NCBI RefSeq assembly: GCF_009936235.1
Contig: NZ_AP022314.1
Span: forward strand, 3,162,001 to 3,226,000
Direction of reading: 5' to 3'
Length of the DNA: 64,000 bases
Source: Mycobacterium xenopi
GTDB lineage: Bacteria > Actinomycetota > Actinomycetes > Mycobacteriales > Mycobacteriaceae
Below the pieces are notes generated by a model. The model was not told where the DNA came from. It made no database searches and was given only the letters and a program-made list of their open reading frames with translations. Shown here one piece after another: positions 17,202 through 25,500 of this stretch. The translations under genes and the position numbers were made by a program. Position 1 is the stretch's first letter. Every line of letters starts with the position of its first letter.

Positions 17202-18455
17202 ATGTGCAACGCGGCCCCAGAGCAGCGTGGCGTGCAGGCCGAGCCCACCCCGCTGCTGCACCCGGCCGGCGGGGTGCCCGAGCTCTCGGTGTCGGTCGGC
17301 GAGATTGCCGCGGCCGCCGAGCTACTCGCCCGGGGTCGCGGGCCGTTCGCGGTCGACGCCGAGCGGGCGTCGGGTTTCCGCTACTCCAACCGGGCCTATC
17401 TGATCCAGATCCGCCGCGCCGGTGCGGGTACCGTGCTCATCGACCCGGTCAGCCATGGAAGCGACCCGGCGGCCGTGTTGCGACCGGTCGCCGAAGTGCT
17501 CGCCGAAGACGAATGGATTTTGCACGCGGCCGACCAGGATCTGCCGTGCCTGGCCGACGTCGGCATGCGACCGCCGGCGCTGTACGACACCGAACTGGCC
17601 GGGCGGCTGGCCGGATTCGAACGGGTGAACCTGGCGGCCATGGTGCAGCGGCTCCTGGGGCTGAGCCTGGCCAAGGGCCACGGCGCGGCCGACTGGTCCA
17701 AGCGTCCACTACCGGCGGCGTGGCTCAACTATGCCGCCCTGGACGTCGAAGTTCTCATCGAGCTGCGCGAGGCGATCGCAGCCGTCCTGGCGGAGCAAGG
17801 CAAAACACGTTGGGCCGCAGAGGAATTCGAACATCTGCGAGCTACGGCGGCGCGGGTGGCGCCGAGCACCCGCCGCGATCACTGGCGACGCACGTCGGGA
17901 ATCCATCGGGTTCGCGACCGGCGCGGCCTGGCCGCGGTGCGCGAGCTGTGGACCGTGCGCGACCGCATCGCCCAACGCCGCGACGTCGCGCCCGGCCGCA
18001 TCCTGCCCGATTCGGCGATCATCGACGCGGCCATCGCCGACCCGAAGACGGTCGAGGACCTGATCGCTTTGCCGGTGTTCCGCGGCCCCAAGCAGCGCCG
18101 CAGCGCGGCGATCTGGCTGGCGGCGCTGGAGGCGGCAAGGCAAAACCCTGAACCCGTGGACGAGGTCGAGCCGCCCAACGGGCCACCGGCCCCGGCGCGG
18201 TGGGTCAAGCACAGACCGGAGGCCGCCGCGCGGCTGGATGCGGCCCGGGCGGCGCTCACGGAGTTGTCGCAGCGAGTGTCGGTGCCCGTGGAGAACCTGA
18301 TCTCCCCCGACCTGGTGCGACGGCTGTGCTGGGACTGGGACGGCGGATCACAAGCCGACACCGAGCGGGTGATTGACGAGTTTCTCGCCGCCGGGCAGGC
18401 CCGCGCCTGGCAGCGCGAGCTGGTAGTGCCGGTGCTGGCTGCAGCGCTGAGTTAG
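17202..18455 (+). CDS. Ribonuclease D family 3'-5' exonuclease with HRDC domain
   Basis: DEDD-type exoribonuclease, 417 residues, like Rv2681. Exonuclease motif I (FAVDAERASGF, D-x-E) lies at about residues 48-58, motif II (ILHAADQDLPCLADVG) at about 106-121, and motif III (YAALDVEVLIEL, Y-x3-D) at about 177-188. An HRDC domain follows at about 230-310 (RRDVAPGRILPDSAIIDAA; LPVFRGPKQRR). It trims structured RNA 3' ends in the family. ATG 17202 starts one base after the preceding stop. The gene converges on dxs, with a long inverted repeat at the junction. Confidence 0.88.
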   Translation: MCNAAPEQRGVQAEPTPLLHPAGGVPELSVSVGEIAAAAELLARGRGPFAVDAERASGFRYSNRAYLIQIRRAGAGTVLIDPVSHGSDPAAVLRPVAEVLAEDEWILHAADQDLPCLADVGMRPPALYDTELAGRLAGFERVNLAAMVQRLLGLSLAKGHGAADWSKRPLPAAWLNYAALDVEVLIELREAIAAVLAEQGKTRWAAEEFEHLRATAARVAPSTRRDHWRRTSGIHRVRDRRGLAAVRELWTVRDRIAQRRDVAPGRILPDSAIIDAAIADPKTVEDLIALPVFRGPKQRRSAAIWLAALEAARQNPEPVDEVEPPNGPPAPARWVKHRPEAAARLDAARAALTELSQRVSVPVENLISPDLVRRLCWDWDGGSQADTERVIDEFLAAGQARAWQRELVVPVLAAALS

Positions 18456-18459
18456 CAGC

Positions 18460-18519
18460 CCGAGCAGACGCAAAGGCCCATCAAAACCCTTGGCTTTGAG
18501 GGCATTTGCGTCTGCTCGG
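18460..18519. terminator. 19-base-arm inverted repeat between rnd-like gene and dxs
   Basis: Left arm 18460-18478 (CCGAGCAGACGCAAAGGCC) and right arm 18501-18519 (GGCATTTGCGTCTGCTCGG) pair at 18 of 19 positions around a 22-base loop. It lies at the junction of two convergent genes and looks like a bidirectional terminator. The right arm and part of the loop are inside the dxs frame and encode its last residues. Confidence 0.65.
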
Positions 18520-20403
18520 CATAGCGTCGTCGCCTAAGGCCGCGACCCAGCCGGTGATCTGGCGGGCCACGTCCTGCTCGGTCAACCCAACCTCGGCGAG
18601 TATCTCGCCGCGGGAGGCGTGCTCGTAAAACCGTTGCGGTAGCCCCACATCGCGGCACGGGACGTCGATCTCCGCGCGCCGCAATGCCGCCGACACCGCG
18701 CTGCCCACACCGCCGTTGACGCCGTTGTCCTCCAAAGTCACGACCAGCTTATGCGCCACCGCCAACTCGCGGATCGCATCCGGCACCGGCAACACCCAGC
18801 GCGGGTCGACCACCGTCACGCCGATGCCCTGGTTGCGCAACCGCTTGGCCGCCGCCAGCGCCATCGCGGCGAACGCCCCCACCGCGACCAGCAACACGTC
18901 GTGGTTCAGCCCGTCGGCGGGCGCCGCGAGCACGTCGACGCCGGCGCGCCGCTCGAGCGCCGGAATGTCTTCGCCCACATCACCTTTCGGGAACCGGATG
19001 GCCGTCGGACCGTCGTTCACGTCGAGTGCCTCGCCGAGCTCCTCACGCAGACGAGCGGCGTCGCGGGGCGCGGCCACCCGCATGCCGGGCACAATGCCCA
19101 GCATCGACAGGTCCCACATGCCGTTGTGGCTGGCGCCGTCGGGGCCGGTGATGCCGGCCCGGTCCAGCACCAGGGTGACCGGCAATTTGTGCAGCGCCAC
19201 ATCCATCATGATCTGGTCGAAAGCCCGGTTGAGGAACGTCGAGTAGATCGCCACCACCGGGTGCAGCCCGCCCATCGCCAACCCGGCCGCCGAGGTCAAG
19301 GCATGCTGTTCGGCGATGCCGACGTCGAACAACCGGTCGGGGAAGCGCTTGCCGAACGCCGTCAGCCCGGTGGGCCCGGGCATGGCCGCAGTGATCGCGA
19401 CGATGTCGCGGCGCTGAGCGCCGTAGGCGACCAGCGCCTCGGCGAACGTCGCGGTCCAGCCCGGCCCCGCCACCTTGGTGGCCACGCCGGTAGCCGGGTC
19501 GATGACGCCGCAGGAATGCATCAGCTCGGCCTCGTCGGCCTCGGCCGGTGGGTAGCCCATCCCCTTGCGGGTGACGACGTGGACAATCACCGGTCCGCCG
19601 AAACCCCGGGCGTGGCGCAGCGCGGACTCCACGGCGCGTTCGTCGTGGCCGTCGACCGGTCCGACGTACTTCAACCCGAGATCGGTGAACAGCAGCTGCG
19701 GGGACAACGCGTCCTTGATGCCGGCTTTGACGCTGTGCATGAGGTGATAGACCACCTCGCCGACCACGGGCATCCCGCGGATAGCGCCGCGGCCCTTCTC
19801 TAGCAACTGCTCATAGCCAGGCTGCAGTCGCAGCATCGCCAGATGGTCGGCGAACCCCCCGATGGTCGGGGCGTAACTGCGGCCGTTGTCGTTGACGACG
19901 ATCACCACCGGCCGGCGGGCCGCGGCGATGTTGTTCAGCGCCTCCCAGCACATGCCCCCGGTCAGTGCGCCGTCGCCGACGACGGCCACAACGTGCCGGT
20001 TGCGGTGCCCGGTCAGCTCGAACGCCTTGGCCAGCCCATCGGCATAAGACAGCGCCGCGCTGGCATGGCTGGACTCCACCCAGTCGTGCTCGCTTTCGGC
20101 CCGGCTCGGATACCCCGACAGGCCGCCTTTTTTGCGCAAAGTCTCGAAGTCGGCGCAGCGCCCGGTCAGCATCTTGTGCACATAGGCCTGGTGGCCGGTG
20201 TCGAAGATGATCGGATCGTGCGGTGAGTCGAACACGCGGTGCAGCGCCAGCGTCAGCTCTACGACGCCGAGGTTGGGACCCAGGTGTCCGCCGGTGGCGG
20301 CGACTTTGTGGATCAAAAACTGCCGGATCTCGTGTGCCAGATCCCGCAGCTGTGCTTGCGAAAGGGGCTGCAGATCGGCGGGCCCGCGGATCCTTTCGAG
20401 CAT
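18481..20403 (-). CDS. dxs: 1-deoxy-D-xylulose-5-phosphate synthase
   Basis: First enzyme of the MEP isoprenoid pathway: condenses pyruvate and glyceraldehyde 3-phosphate using thiamine diphosphate. The 640-residue protein has the substrate/ThDP segment GHLGPNLGVVELTLALHRVF (about residues 38-57), the ThDP motif VVGDGALTGGMCWEALNN plus VVNDNG (about 148-180), SYADGLAKAFELTG, the transketolase pyrimidine segment FDVGIAEQHALTSAAGLAMG, and the C-terminal transketolase domain. ATG 20403 gives the homologue's N-terminus. The last 13 residues are encoded by the terminator-like repeat and differ from the H37Rv C-terminus as recalled. Confidence 0.95.
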   Translation of the reverse strand: MLERIRGPADLQPLSQAQLRDLAHEIRQFLIHKVAATGGHLGPNLGVVELTLALHRVFDSPHDPIIFDTGHQAYVHKMLTGRCADFETLRKKGGLSGYPSRAESEHDWVESSHASAALSYADGLAKAFELTGHRNRHVVAVVGDGALTGGMCWEALNNIAAARRPVVIVVNDNGRSYAPTIGGFADHLAMLRLQPGYEQLLEKGRGAIRGMPVVGEVVYHLMHSVKAGIKDALSPQLLFTDLGLKYVGPVDGHDERAVESALRHARGFGGPVIVHVVTRKGMGYPPAEADEAELMHSCGVIDPATGVATKVAGPGWTATFAEALVAYGAQRRDIVAITAAMPGPTGLTAFGKRFPDRLFDVGIAEQHALTSAAGLAMGGLHPVVAIYSTFLNRAFDQIMMDVALHKLPVTLVLDRAGITGPDGASHNGMWDLSMLGIVPGMRVAAPRDAARLREELGEALDVNDGPTAIRFPKGDVGEDIPALERRAGVDVLAAPADGLNHDVLLVAVGAFAAMALAAAKRLRNQGIGVTVVDPRWVLPVPDAIRELAVAHKLVVTLEDNGVNGGVGSAVSAALRRAEIDVPCRDVGLPQRFYEHASRGEILAEVGLTEQDVARQITGWVAALGDDAMPSRRKCPQSQGF

Positions 20404-20727
20404 CTCGCCAGTGTACGCAAGGACGACCACCGCTTGACAGGCCGCGAAGTTCTGCGGTCGGCGGAGTGCCCACGCTCCACGGGCGCCGACGAGTCCCCAC
20501 GGCAGCCACCCGCGTCTTTGGTAGCGTGGCTCTGCGGTGAGCCGGGAAGCCTGGTCGGCGTCGACGTTCTGCGACCTGGGAGTAAACCGTGGACTTCCCC
20601 GCCAGCCGGACCGCATCGCTGCGATGATGATCGTCCCCGAGCACCACCCGCCCGGGGACCGTGGTCACCGACATGTCTGCAGAGCCTGCGGCGGCCCTGC
20701 GAGCGCAAACGCGGCGGAGCTCCGGCG
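20404..20727. other. Spacer between divergent dxs and ArsB-like permease genes
   Basis: A 324-base gap between two divergent starts, so it should hold promoters for both genes. I see no convincing small gene in it; open frames here are short fragments or extensions of the flanking genes with no conserved features. No clear operator palindrome was found. Confidence 0.5.
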
Positions 20728-22017
20728 ATGAGCGTCATCGCGGTGGCGGTGTTCGTAATCGCCTACGCGCTAATCGCCTACGAGCGTTTCGACAAAACCC
20801 TGGTGGCGCTCGCCGGCGCGGCGATTGTGGTCACCTTGCCGGTAATCAGATCCGAAGACGTCTTCTACTCCCATGACACCGGAATCGACTGGGACGTCAT
20901 CTTTTTGCTGCTGGGGATGATGATCATCGTCGGCGTTTTGCGCCAGACCGGTGTCTTCGAGTATGTCGCGATCTGGTCGGCTAAACGCGCCAAGGGTTCG
21001 CCGCTGCGCATCATGATCTTGTTGGTGGTCGTGACCGCGTTCGGGTCAGCGCTGCTGGACAACGTCACCACCGTGCTGCTGATCGCACCGGTCACCCTGC
21101 TGGTGTGTGACCGGCTGGCGATCAACGCGGCACCGTTTCTCATGGCTGAGGCGTTCGCATCTAACATCGGCGGCACGGCGACGCTGGTCGGCGATCCGCC
21201 CAACATCATCATCGCCAGCCGGGCCGGCCTGTCGTTCAACGACTTTTTGATCCACCTGGCCCCGGCAGTGATCGTCGTGATGCTCGTCGTGGTGGCGATG
21301 CTGCCGGTGCTATTCCCCGGCGCGTTCGCCGTCGACGCCGGGCGGGTCGCCGACGTCATGTCGCTGGAAGAGGGCGAGGCGATTCGCGATCGCGGGCTGC
21401 TGGTCAAGTGCGGTGTTGTCCTGGCGCTGGTATTAGCCGGTTTCATCGCGCACTCGGCGCTGCACATGGAGCCCTCCGTCGTGGCGCTGCTGGGCGCCGG
21501 GATCCTGATCGTGATCTCCGGGCTGGAGCGCTCCGACTACCTGTCCAGCGTCGAGTGGGACACGCTGCTGTTTTTCGGCGGGTTGTTCATCATGGTCGGC
21601 GCACTGGTGAAGACCGGGGTCATCAACGAGCTCGCACGCTCGGCCACCAACGCCACAGGCGGCAACGCCCTGTTGACGACCATGCTGATCCTCGCGGTGT
21701 CGTTGGTCTTCAGCGGGATTGTCAACAATGTCCCGTACGCCGCGACAATGACTCCGATCATCGCCGAGCTGATCCCGTCCATGGTGGGCCCGGCCAACCC
21801 CGAGGTGTTGTGGTGGGCGCTTGCCCTCGGGACCGGGGTCGGCGGCAACCTCACCGCGGTGGGCGCCAGCGCCAACGTCGTCATCCTGGGAATCGCCCGG
21901 CGCGCAGACAATCCCATCTCGTTTTGGGAGTTCACCCGCAAGGGCGCGCTGGTCACGGTCGCCTCGCTAGCCCTGGTGGCGATTTATCTGTGGGTGCGCT
22001 ATTTCGCGTTCAGCTGA
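20728..22017 (+). CDS. ArsB/NhaD-type (ion transporter superfamily) permease, copy 1
   Basis: A 429-residue polytopic permease of the arsenite/anion (ArsB/CitM) superfamily, resembling Rv2684/Rv2685, which H37Rv annotation names arsA and arsB1. Diagnostic segments: GIDWDVIFLLLGMMIIVGVL, SALLDNVTTVLLIAPVTLLV (about residues 108-128), ASNIGGTATLVGDPPNIIIA (about 147-166) and, in the second half, GIVNNVPYAATMTP plus GVGGNLTAVGASANVV, the internally repeated family hairpins. An arsenite function is not proven; no ArsR, ArsC or arsenate reductase lies nearby. Bicistronic with the CBS gene and copy 2. Confidence 0.85.
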   Translation: MSVIAVAVFVIAYALIAYERFDKTLVALAGAAIVVTLPVIRSEDVFYSHDTGIDWDVIFLLLGMMIIVGVLRQTGVFEYVAIWSAKRAKGSPLRIMILLVVVTAFGSALLDNVTTVLLIAPVTLLVCDRLAINAAPFLMAEAFASNIGGTATLVGDPPNIIIASRAGLSFNDFLIHLAPAVIVVMLVVVAMLPVLFPGAFAVDAGRVADVMSLEEGEAIRDRGLLVKCGVVLALVLAGFIAHSALHMEPSVVALLGAGILIVISGLERSDYLSSVEWDTLLFFGGLFIMVGALVKTGVINELARSATNATGGNALLTTMLILAVSLVFSGIVNNVPYAATMTPIIAELIPSMVGPANPEVLWWALALGTGVGGNLTAVGASANVVILGIARRADNPISFWEFTRKGALVTVASLALVAIYLWVRYFAFS

Positions 22018-22101
22018 TGGCAGCGCAGGAGACCACAACCACTTCGCGACGCCCCGCACCTGGGCGTGTGATCGCCGCCGCAGCCGACGTATCGTCGAAT
22101 T

Positions 22102-22545
22102 ATGCGGGCAGCGGAGATCGCCGAGAACTTCCCAGTCGTAAGCATCGAGTCCGACGCGCTGGACGCCGCGCGCATGCTCGCCGAGCATCGCCTGCCGGGG
22201 ATCGTGGTCACCGACCCGTCAGGCAAGCCGTATGCGGTGCTGCCGGCCTCTCAGGTGGTCCGATTCATCGTGCCGCGCTATGTGCAGGACGACCCGTCGC
22301 TGGCCGGTGTGCTCAACGAGTCGATGGCCGACCGCGTGGCGGAAAAGCTGGGCGGCAAGACAGTTCGCGAGGTGCTGCCCGACCACCTGCTCAACATCCC
22401 CTACGCCGAAGCCGACGACACCATCATCGAGGTGGCCGCGATGATGGCGCGGTCGAGAAGCCCGTTGGTCGCGGTGGTCAAGGACGGCGCGCTGCATGGG
22501 GTGATCACCGCATCGCGGCTGCTGGCCGCGGCGCTGAAACCTTGA
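22102..22545 (+). CDS. CBS-domain protein (Rv2683-like)
   Basis: A 147-residue protein made of a CBS-domain pair: NFPVVSIESDALDAARMLAEHRLPGIVVTD (first CBS, about residues 9-70) and a second ending LLNIPYAEADDTIIEVAAMM, then PLVAVVKDGALHGVITASRLL. CBS pairs bind adenine nucleotides and regulate transporters or enzymes. Here the gene sits between two near-identical permease genes on the same strand, 84 and 79 bases from them, so regulation of those permeases is a natural inference. Confidence 0.85.
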   Translation: MRAAEIAENFPVVSIESDALDAARMLAEHRLPGIVVTDPSGKPYAVLPASQVVRFIVPRYVQDDPSLAGVLNESMADRVAEKLGGKTVREVLPDHLLNIPYAEADDTIIEVAAMMARSRSPLVAVVKDGALHGVITASRLLAAALKP

Positions 22546-22624
22546 CGCTCGGCACGCCGAAAAGCACGGCGGACCCGAGTCTTTGCGCTGGCCGATGCGC
22601 GACGGTCAATCGGCGTAACCGCCG

Positions 22625-23916
22625 ATGAGCGCCGTCGCGGTCGCGGTGTTCGTGGTCGCCTATGCACTGATCGCCAGCGATCGCATCGACAAGACCGTGG
22701 TTGCCCTGGCCGGTGCCGCCGTCGTGGTCACCTTGCCGGTGATCAACTCCGCCGACATCTTCTACTCCCATCGGACCGGAATCGACTGGGACGTCATCTT
22801 TTTGCTGCTCGGCATGATGGTCATCGTCAGCGTGCTGCGCCAGACCGGCGTCTTCGAATACGTCGCGATCTGGTCGGCCAAACGAGCCAAGGGCTCCCCA
22901 CTGCGCATCATGATCCTGCTGGCGCTGGTCATGGCGGTGGGATCGGCGCTGCTGGACAACGTCACCACCGTGTTGCTGATCGCGCCGGTCACCTTGCTGG
23001 TGTGTGACCGGCTAGCGATCAACGCGGCGCCGTTTCTGATCGCCGAAGTGTTCGCGTCCAACATCGGCGGCGCCGCGACGCTGGTCGGTGACCCGCCGAA
23101 CATCATCATCGCCAGCCGGGCCGGGCTGACGTTCAACGACTTTCTGCTGCACATGGCGCCGATCGTGCTCATCGTCATGGTGGTGTTCGTCGCGCTGTTA
23201 CCGCGGCTGTTCGCTGGCTCGTTCGACGTCGATGCCCAGCGAGTCGCCGACGTGATGTCGCTGGACGAGGGGGGAGGCCATCCGCGACCGAGGATTGCTG
23301 GTGAAATGCGGCGTGGTGCTGGCACTGGTGTTCGCCGCATTCGTCGCCCATCCGGTGCTGCACGTGGAGCCGTCGCTCGTGGCCCTGCTGGGTGCCGGGC
23401 CTCCTGGTCGTGATATCGGGGCTCGAGCGCTCCGACTATCTGGCCAGCGTCGAATGGGACACGCTGCTGTTCCTTGCCGGCTTGTTCGTGATGGTCGGCG
23501 CCCTAATGAAAACCGGTGTTATCGACAAGCTGGCACACGCGGCCACCGAGGTGACCGGCGGCAACGCGCTGTTCACCGTGATGCTGATCCTCGGGGTATC
23601 CGCACCCGTGTCGGGCGTCATCGACAACATTCCCTATGTCGCCACCATGACACCGATCGTCAGCGAACTGTCCGCCGCGGTGCCGGCGCATCCTCACCCT
23701 GACGTGTTGTGGTGGGCCCTGGCGCTCGGCGCCGACTTCGGCGGCAACCTAACCGCTGTCGGGGCCAGCGCAAACGTCGTCATGCTCGGAATCGCCCGTC
23801 ACGCAGACAATTCCATTTCGTTTTGGGAGTTCACCCGCAAAGGCGTTGTGGTCACGGCGGTCTCGCTTGTCCTCGCCGCGGTCTACCTGTGGGTGCGCTA
23901 TTTCGTCTGGGCCTGA
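22625..23916 (+). pseudogene. ArsB/NhaD-type permease, copy 2, two frameshifts
   Basis: Paralogue of the permease at 20728, very similar along its length (GIDWDVIFLLLGMMVIVSVL; ASNIGGAATLVGDPPNIIIA; GVIDNIPYVATMTP; FGGNLTAVGASANVV). The frame breaks at a G run near 23268-23275 (after VADVMSLDEG) and again near 23398-23402 (after LVALLGAG); each looks like one extra base. Removing both yields 429 residues, exactly the length of copy 1. A sequencing error is the simpler explanation; if real, this copy is non-functional. Confidence 0.82.
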
Positions 23917-24045
23917 GCACATTCCGGTGGCCACGAAATGCGTCTAAGGGCGCCGTGACGGCGTTCCCCGATACGATGTCGCTTGCCAGCGGCGCGATGA
24001 CCTCGAGGCGTGTCGGGCAACGATGCGCGGTGAGCCCTTTCTGCG

Positions 24046-24276
24046 GTGAGCGCGCTGATCCGGGAATTCCTGCACCGGACACAGCGCTCAGACGGGTTGC
24101 CGGACACCATTCTCACACCCCGCGAAGAAGAAGTGCTGAAACTGATCGCGAAAACCCTTGGCATCAGCGCCAAGACGGTAGACCGGCATCGGACAAACAC
24201 GCTGCAAAAGCTTGGCCTGCGCGACCGACTGGCACTGACGCGCTACGCGATCAGAACCGGCCTGATCGAACCCTGA
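24046..24276 (+). pseudogene. LuxR-type HTH remnant of a NarL-family response regulator
   Basis: A 76-residue frame holding only the end of a response regulator: a linker REFLHRTQRSDGLPDTI and the LuxR helix-turn-helix (LTPREEEVLKLIA, then KTLGISAKTVDRHR). About eight residues normally found between LKLIA and the second helix (the EG-x-KEIA segment) are missing in frame, so the DNA-binding domain is damaged. The receiver domain is absent, and a stop lies just upstream in frame. It occupies the place where H37Rv carries an ABC efflux operon (Rv2686c-Rv2688c). Confidence 0.6.
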
Positions 24277-24294
24277 CGATAGCAGTCGCAGCCT

Positions 24295-25500
24295 CTAGCG
24301 GGTCAGCAGCGCCACACACTCCACGTGATGGGTCAGCGGGAAGGCGTCGAACACCCGCAGCCTCTCGACCGTGTAGCCGTGACCGCGGTACAGACCGATA
24401 TCACGGGCGAATGATGCTGCCTCGCAACCGATGTGCACGACCCGTTGCACTCTCGCATCAGCCAGCAGCTCGATGACCTCACGACCTGCGCCCGAGCGCG
24501 GTGGGTCGAGCACTGCCACGTCAGCGGCCACCGATTGCGCCGCCAGCGCGCGGCGCACCGAATCGGTGATCACATGCACTTGCGGCAGGTCGGCCAGCGC
24601 CGCGCGCGCGGCCCGCGACGCTGCCCGAGCGGTGTCGACGCTCAGCACCCGCCCCGACTCCCCCACCGCCGCAGCCAGCACCGCCGCGAATAGGCCCGCG
24701 CCGCCGTAGAGGTCCCAGGCCGTCGTCCCGGCAGCGGGCTGCGCCCAGTCGCGCACCATGGCGCTGTAAACCTGCGCCGCGTCGCGGTGGGCCTGCCAGA
24801 ACGCGGTCACCGGCACCCGCCAGGTGCGCCCGGCCGCTCGCTGCACCGCCTGAGATCCGCCCTCGACCACCTCCGCGAGGGTTCTGCGCCCCCGCTTGGC
24901 TGTGCACACCACATGCCGCTGCCGGTCGTCGTCGACGGCGACATGCACATGCGCGCCCGGCGGCCAGTCGGCTGACGCCAAACCGTCGGTCATCCCGGCC
25001 GGTAGCTGCCCGCAGCGCAGGTCGGTGACCAGTTCGTCGCTGTGGTAGCGATGAAAACCGGCCCGCCCGTCATCCCCCACGTCGAGCCGCACCCGGGTTC
25101 GCCAACCGGTCGGACCGGCCGCGCCGAGGGGTTCGGCTTCGCCGTGCCAGCGGTAGCCACCCAGGCGGGCCAGCTGGTTGCTGACCACGCGTCCCTTGAG
25201 GTCGCGCGCCGCCTCCGGGCGGGCGAACGCCAGATCGCAACACCCGGCGCCCTCGACCCCGGCGATCGGGCACAGTGACGGGACCCGATCGGCCGACGGG
25301 TCGATCACCTCGACGGTCTCGGCGTGCCAATAGGAGCCACGGTCGGCGGTGACCCGTACCCGCACCCGCTCACCGGGCAGCGCGTAACGCACGAACACCA
25401 CCCGACCCTCGTGACGTGCCACGCAACTGCCGCCGTTGGCCGGAGCGCCGGTGGTCAACGTCAGCTCCGAACGTGGGGTTCCGGTCAACTCGCCGATCAA
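24295..25500 (-). CDS. Class I SAM-dependent RNA methyltransferase with TRAM domain (Rv2689c-like)
   Basis: TrmA/RumA-type (RNA uracil-C5) methyltransferase, 401 residues. The N-terminal TRAM domain spans roughly residues 10-75 (ARHEGRVVFVRYALPGERVRV). Cysteines CPIAGVEGAGCCDLAF may ligate an iron-sulfur cluster as in RlmD. The SAM motif is AWDLYGGAGLFAAVLA; the catalytic site is AVLDPPRSGAGREV and VHIGCEAASFARD with the nucleophilic Cys. TTG 25500 overlaps the permease stop (TTGA); a second TTG lies four codons later. The base and RNA modified are unknown. Confidence 0.85.
   Translation of the reverse strand: MIGELTGTPRSELTLTTGAPANGGSCVARHEGRVVFVRYALPGERVRVRVTADRGSYWHAETVEVIDPSADRVPSLCPIAGVEGAGCCDLAFARPEAARDLKGRVVSNQLARLGGYRWHGEAEPLGAAGPTGWRTRVRLDVGDDGRAGFHRYHSDELVTDLRCGQLPAGMTDGLASADWPPGAHVHVAVDDDRQRHVVCTAKRGRRTLAEVVEGGSQAVQRAAGRTWRVPVTAFWQAHRDAAQVYSAMVRDWAQPAAGTTAWDLYGGAGLFAAVLAAAVGESGRVLSVDTARAASRAARAALADLPQVHVITDSVRRALAAQSVAADVAVLDPPRSGAGREVIELLADARVQRVVHIGCEAASFARDIGLYRGHGYTVERLRVFDAFPLTHHVECVALLTR

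Noticed and set aside
20239..20727. N-terminal extension of ArsB-like copy 1 across the dxs spacer
   Set aside because: The first part is antisense to dxs; the permease begins at ATG 20728 as in its sibling.
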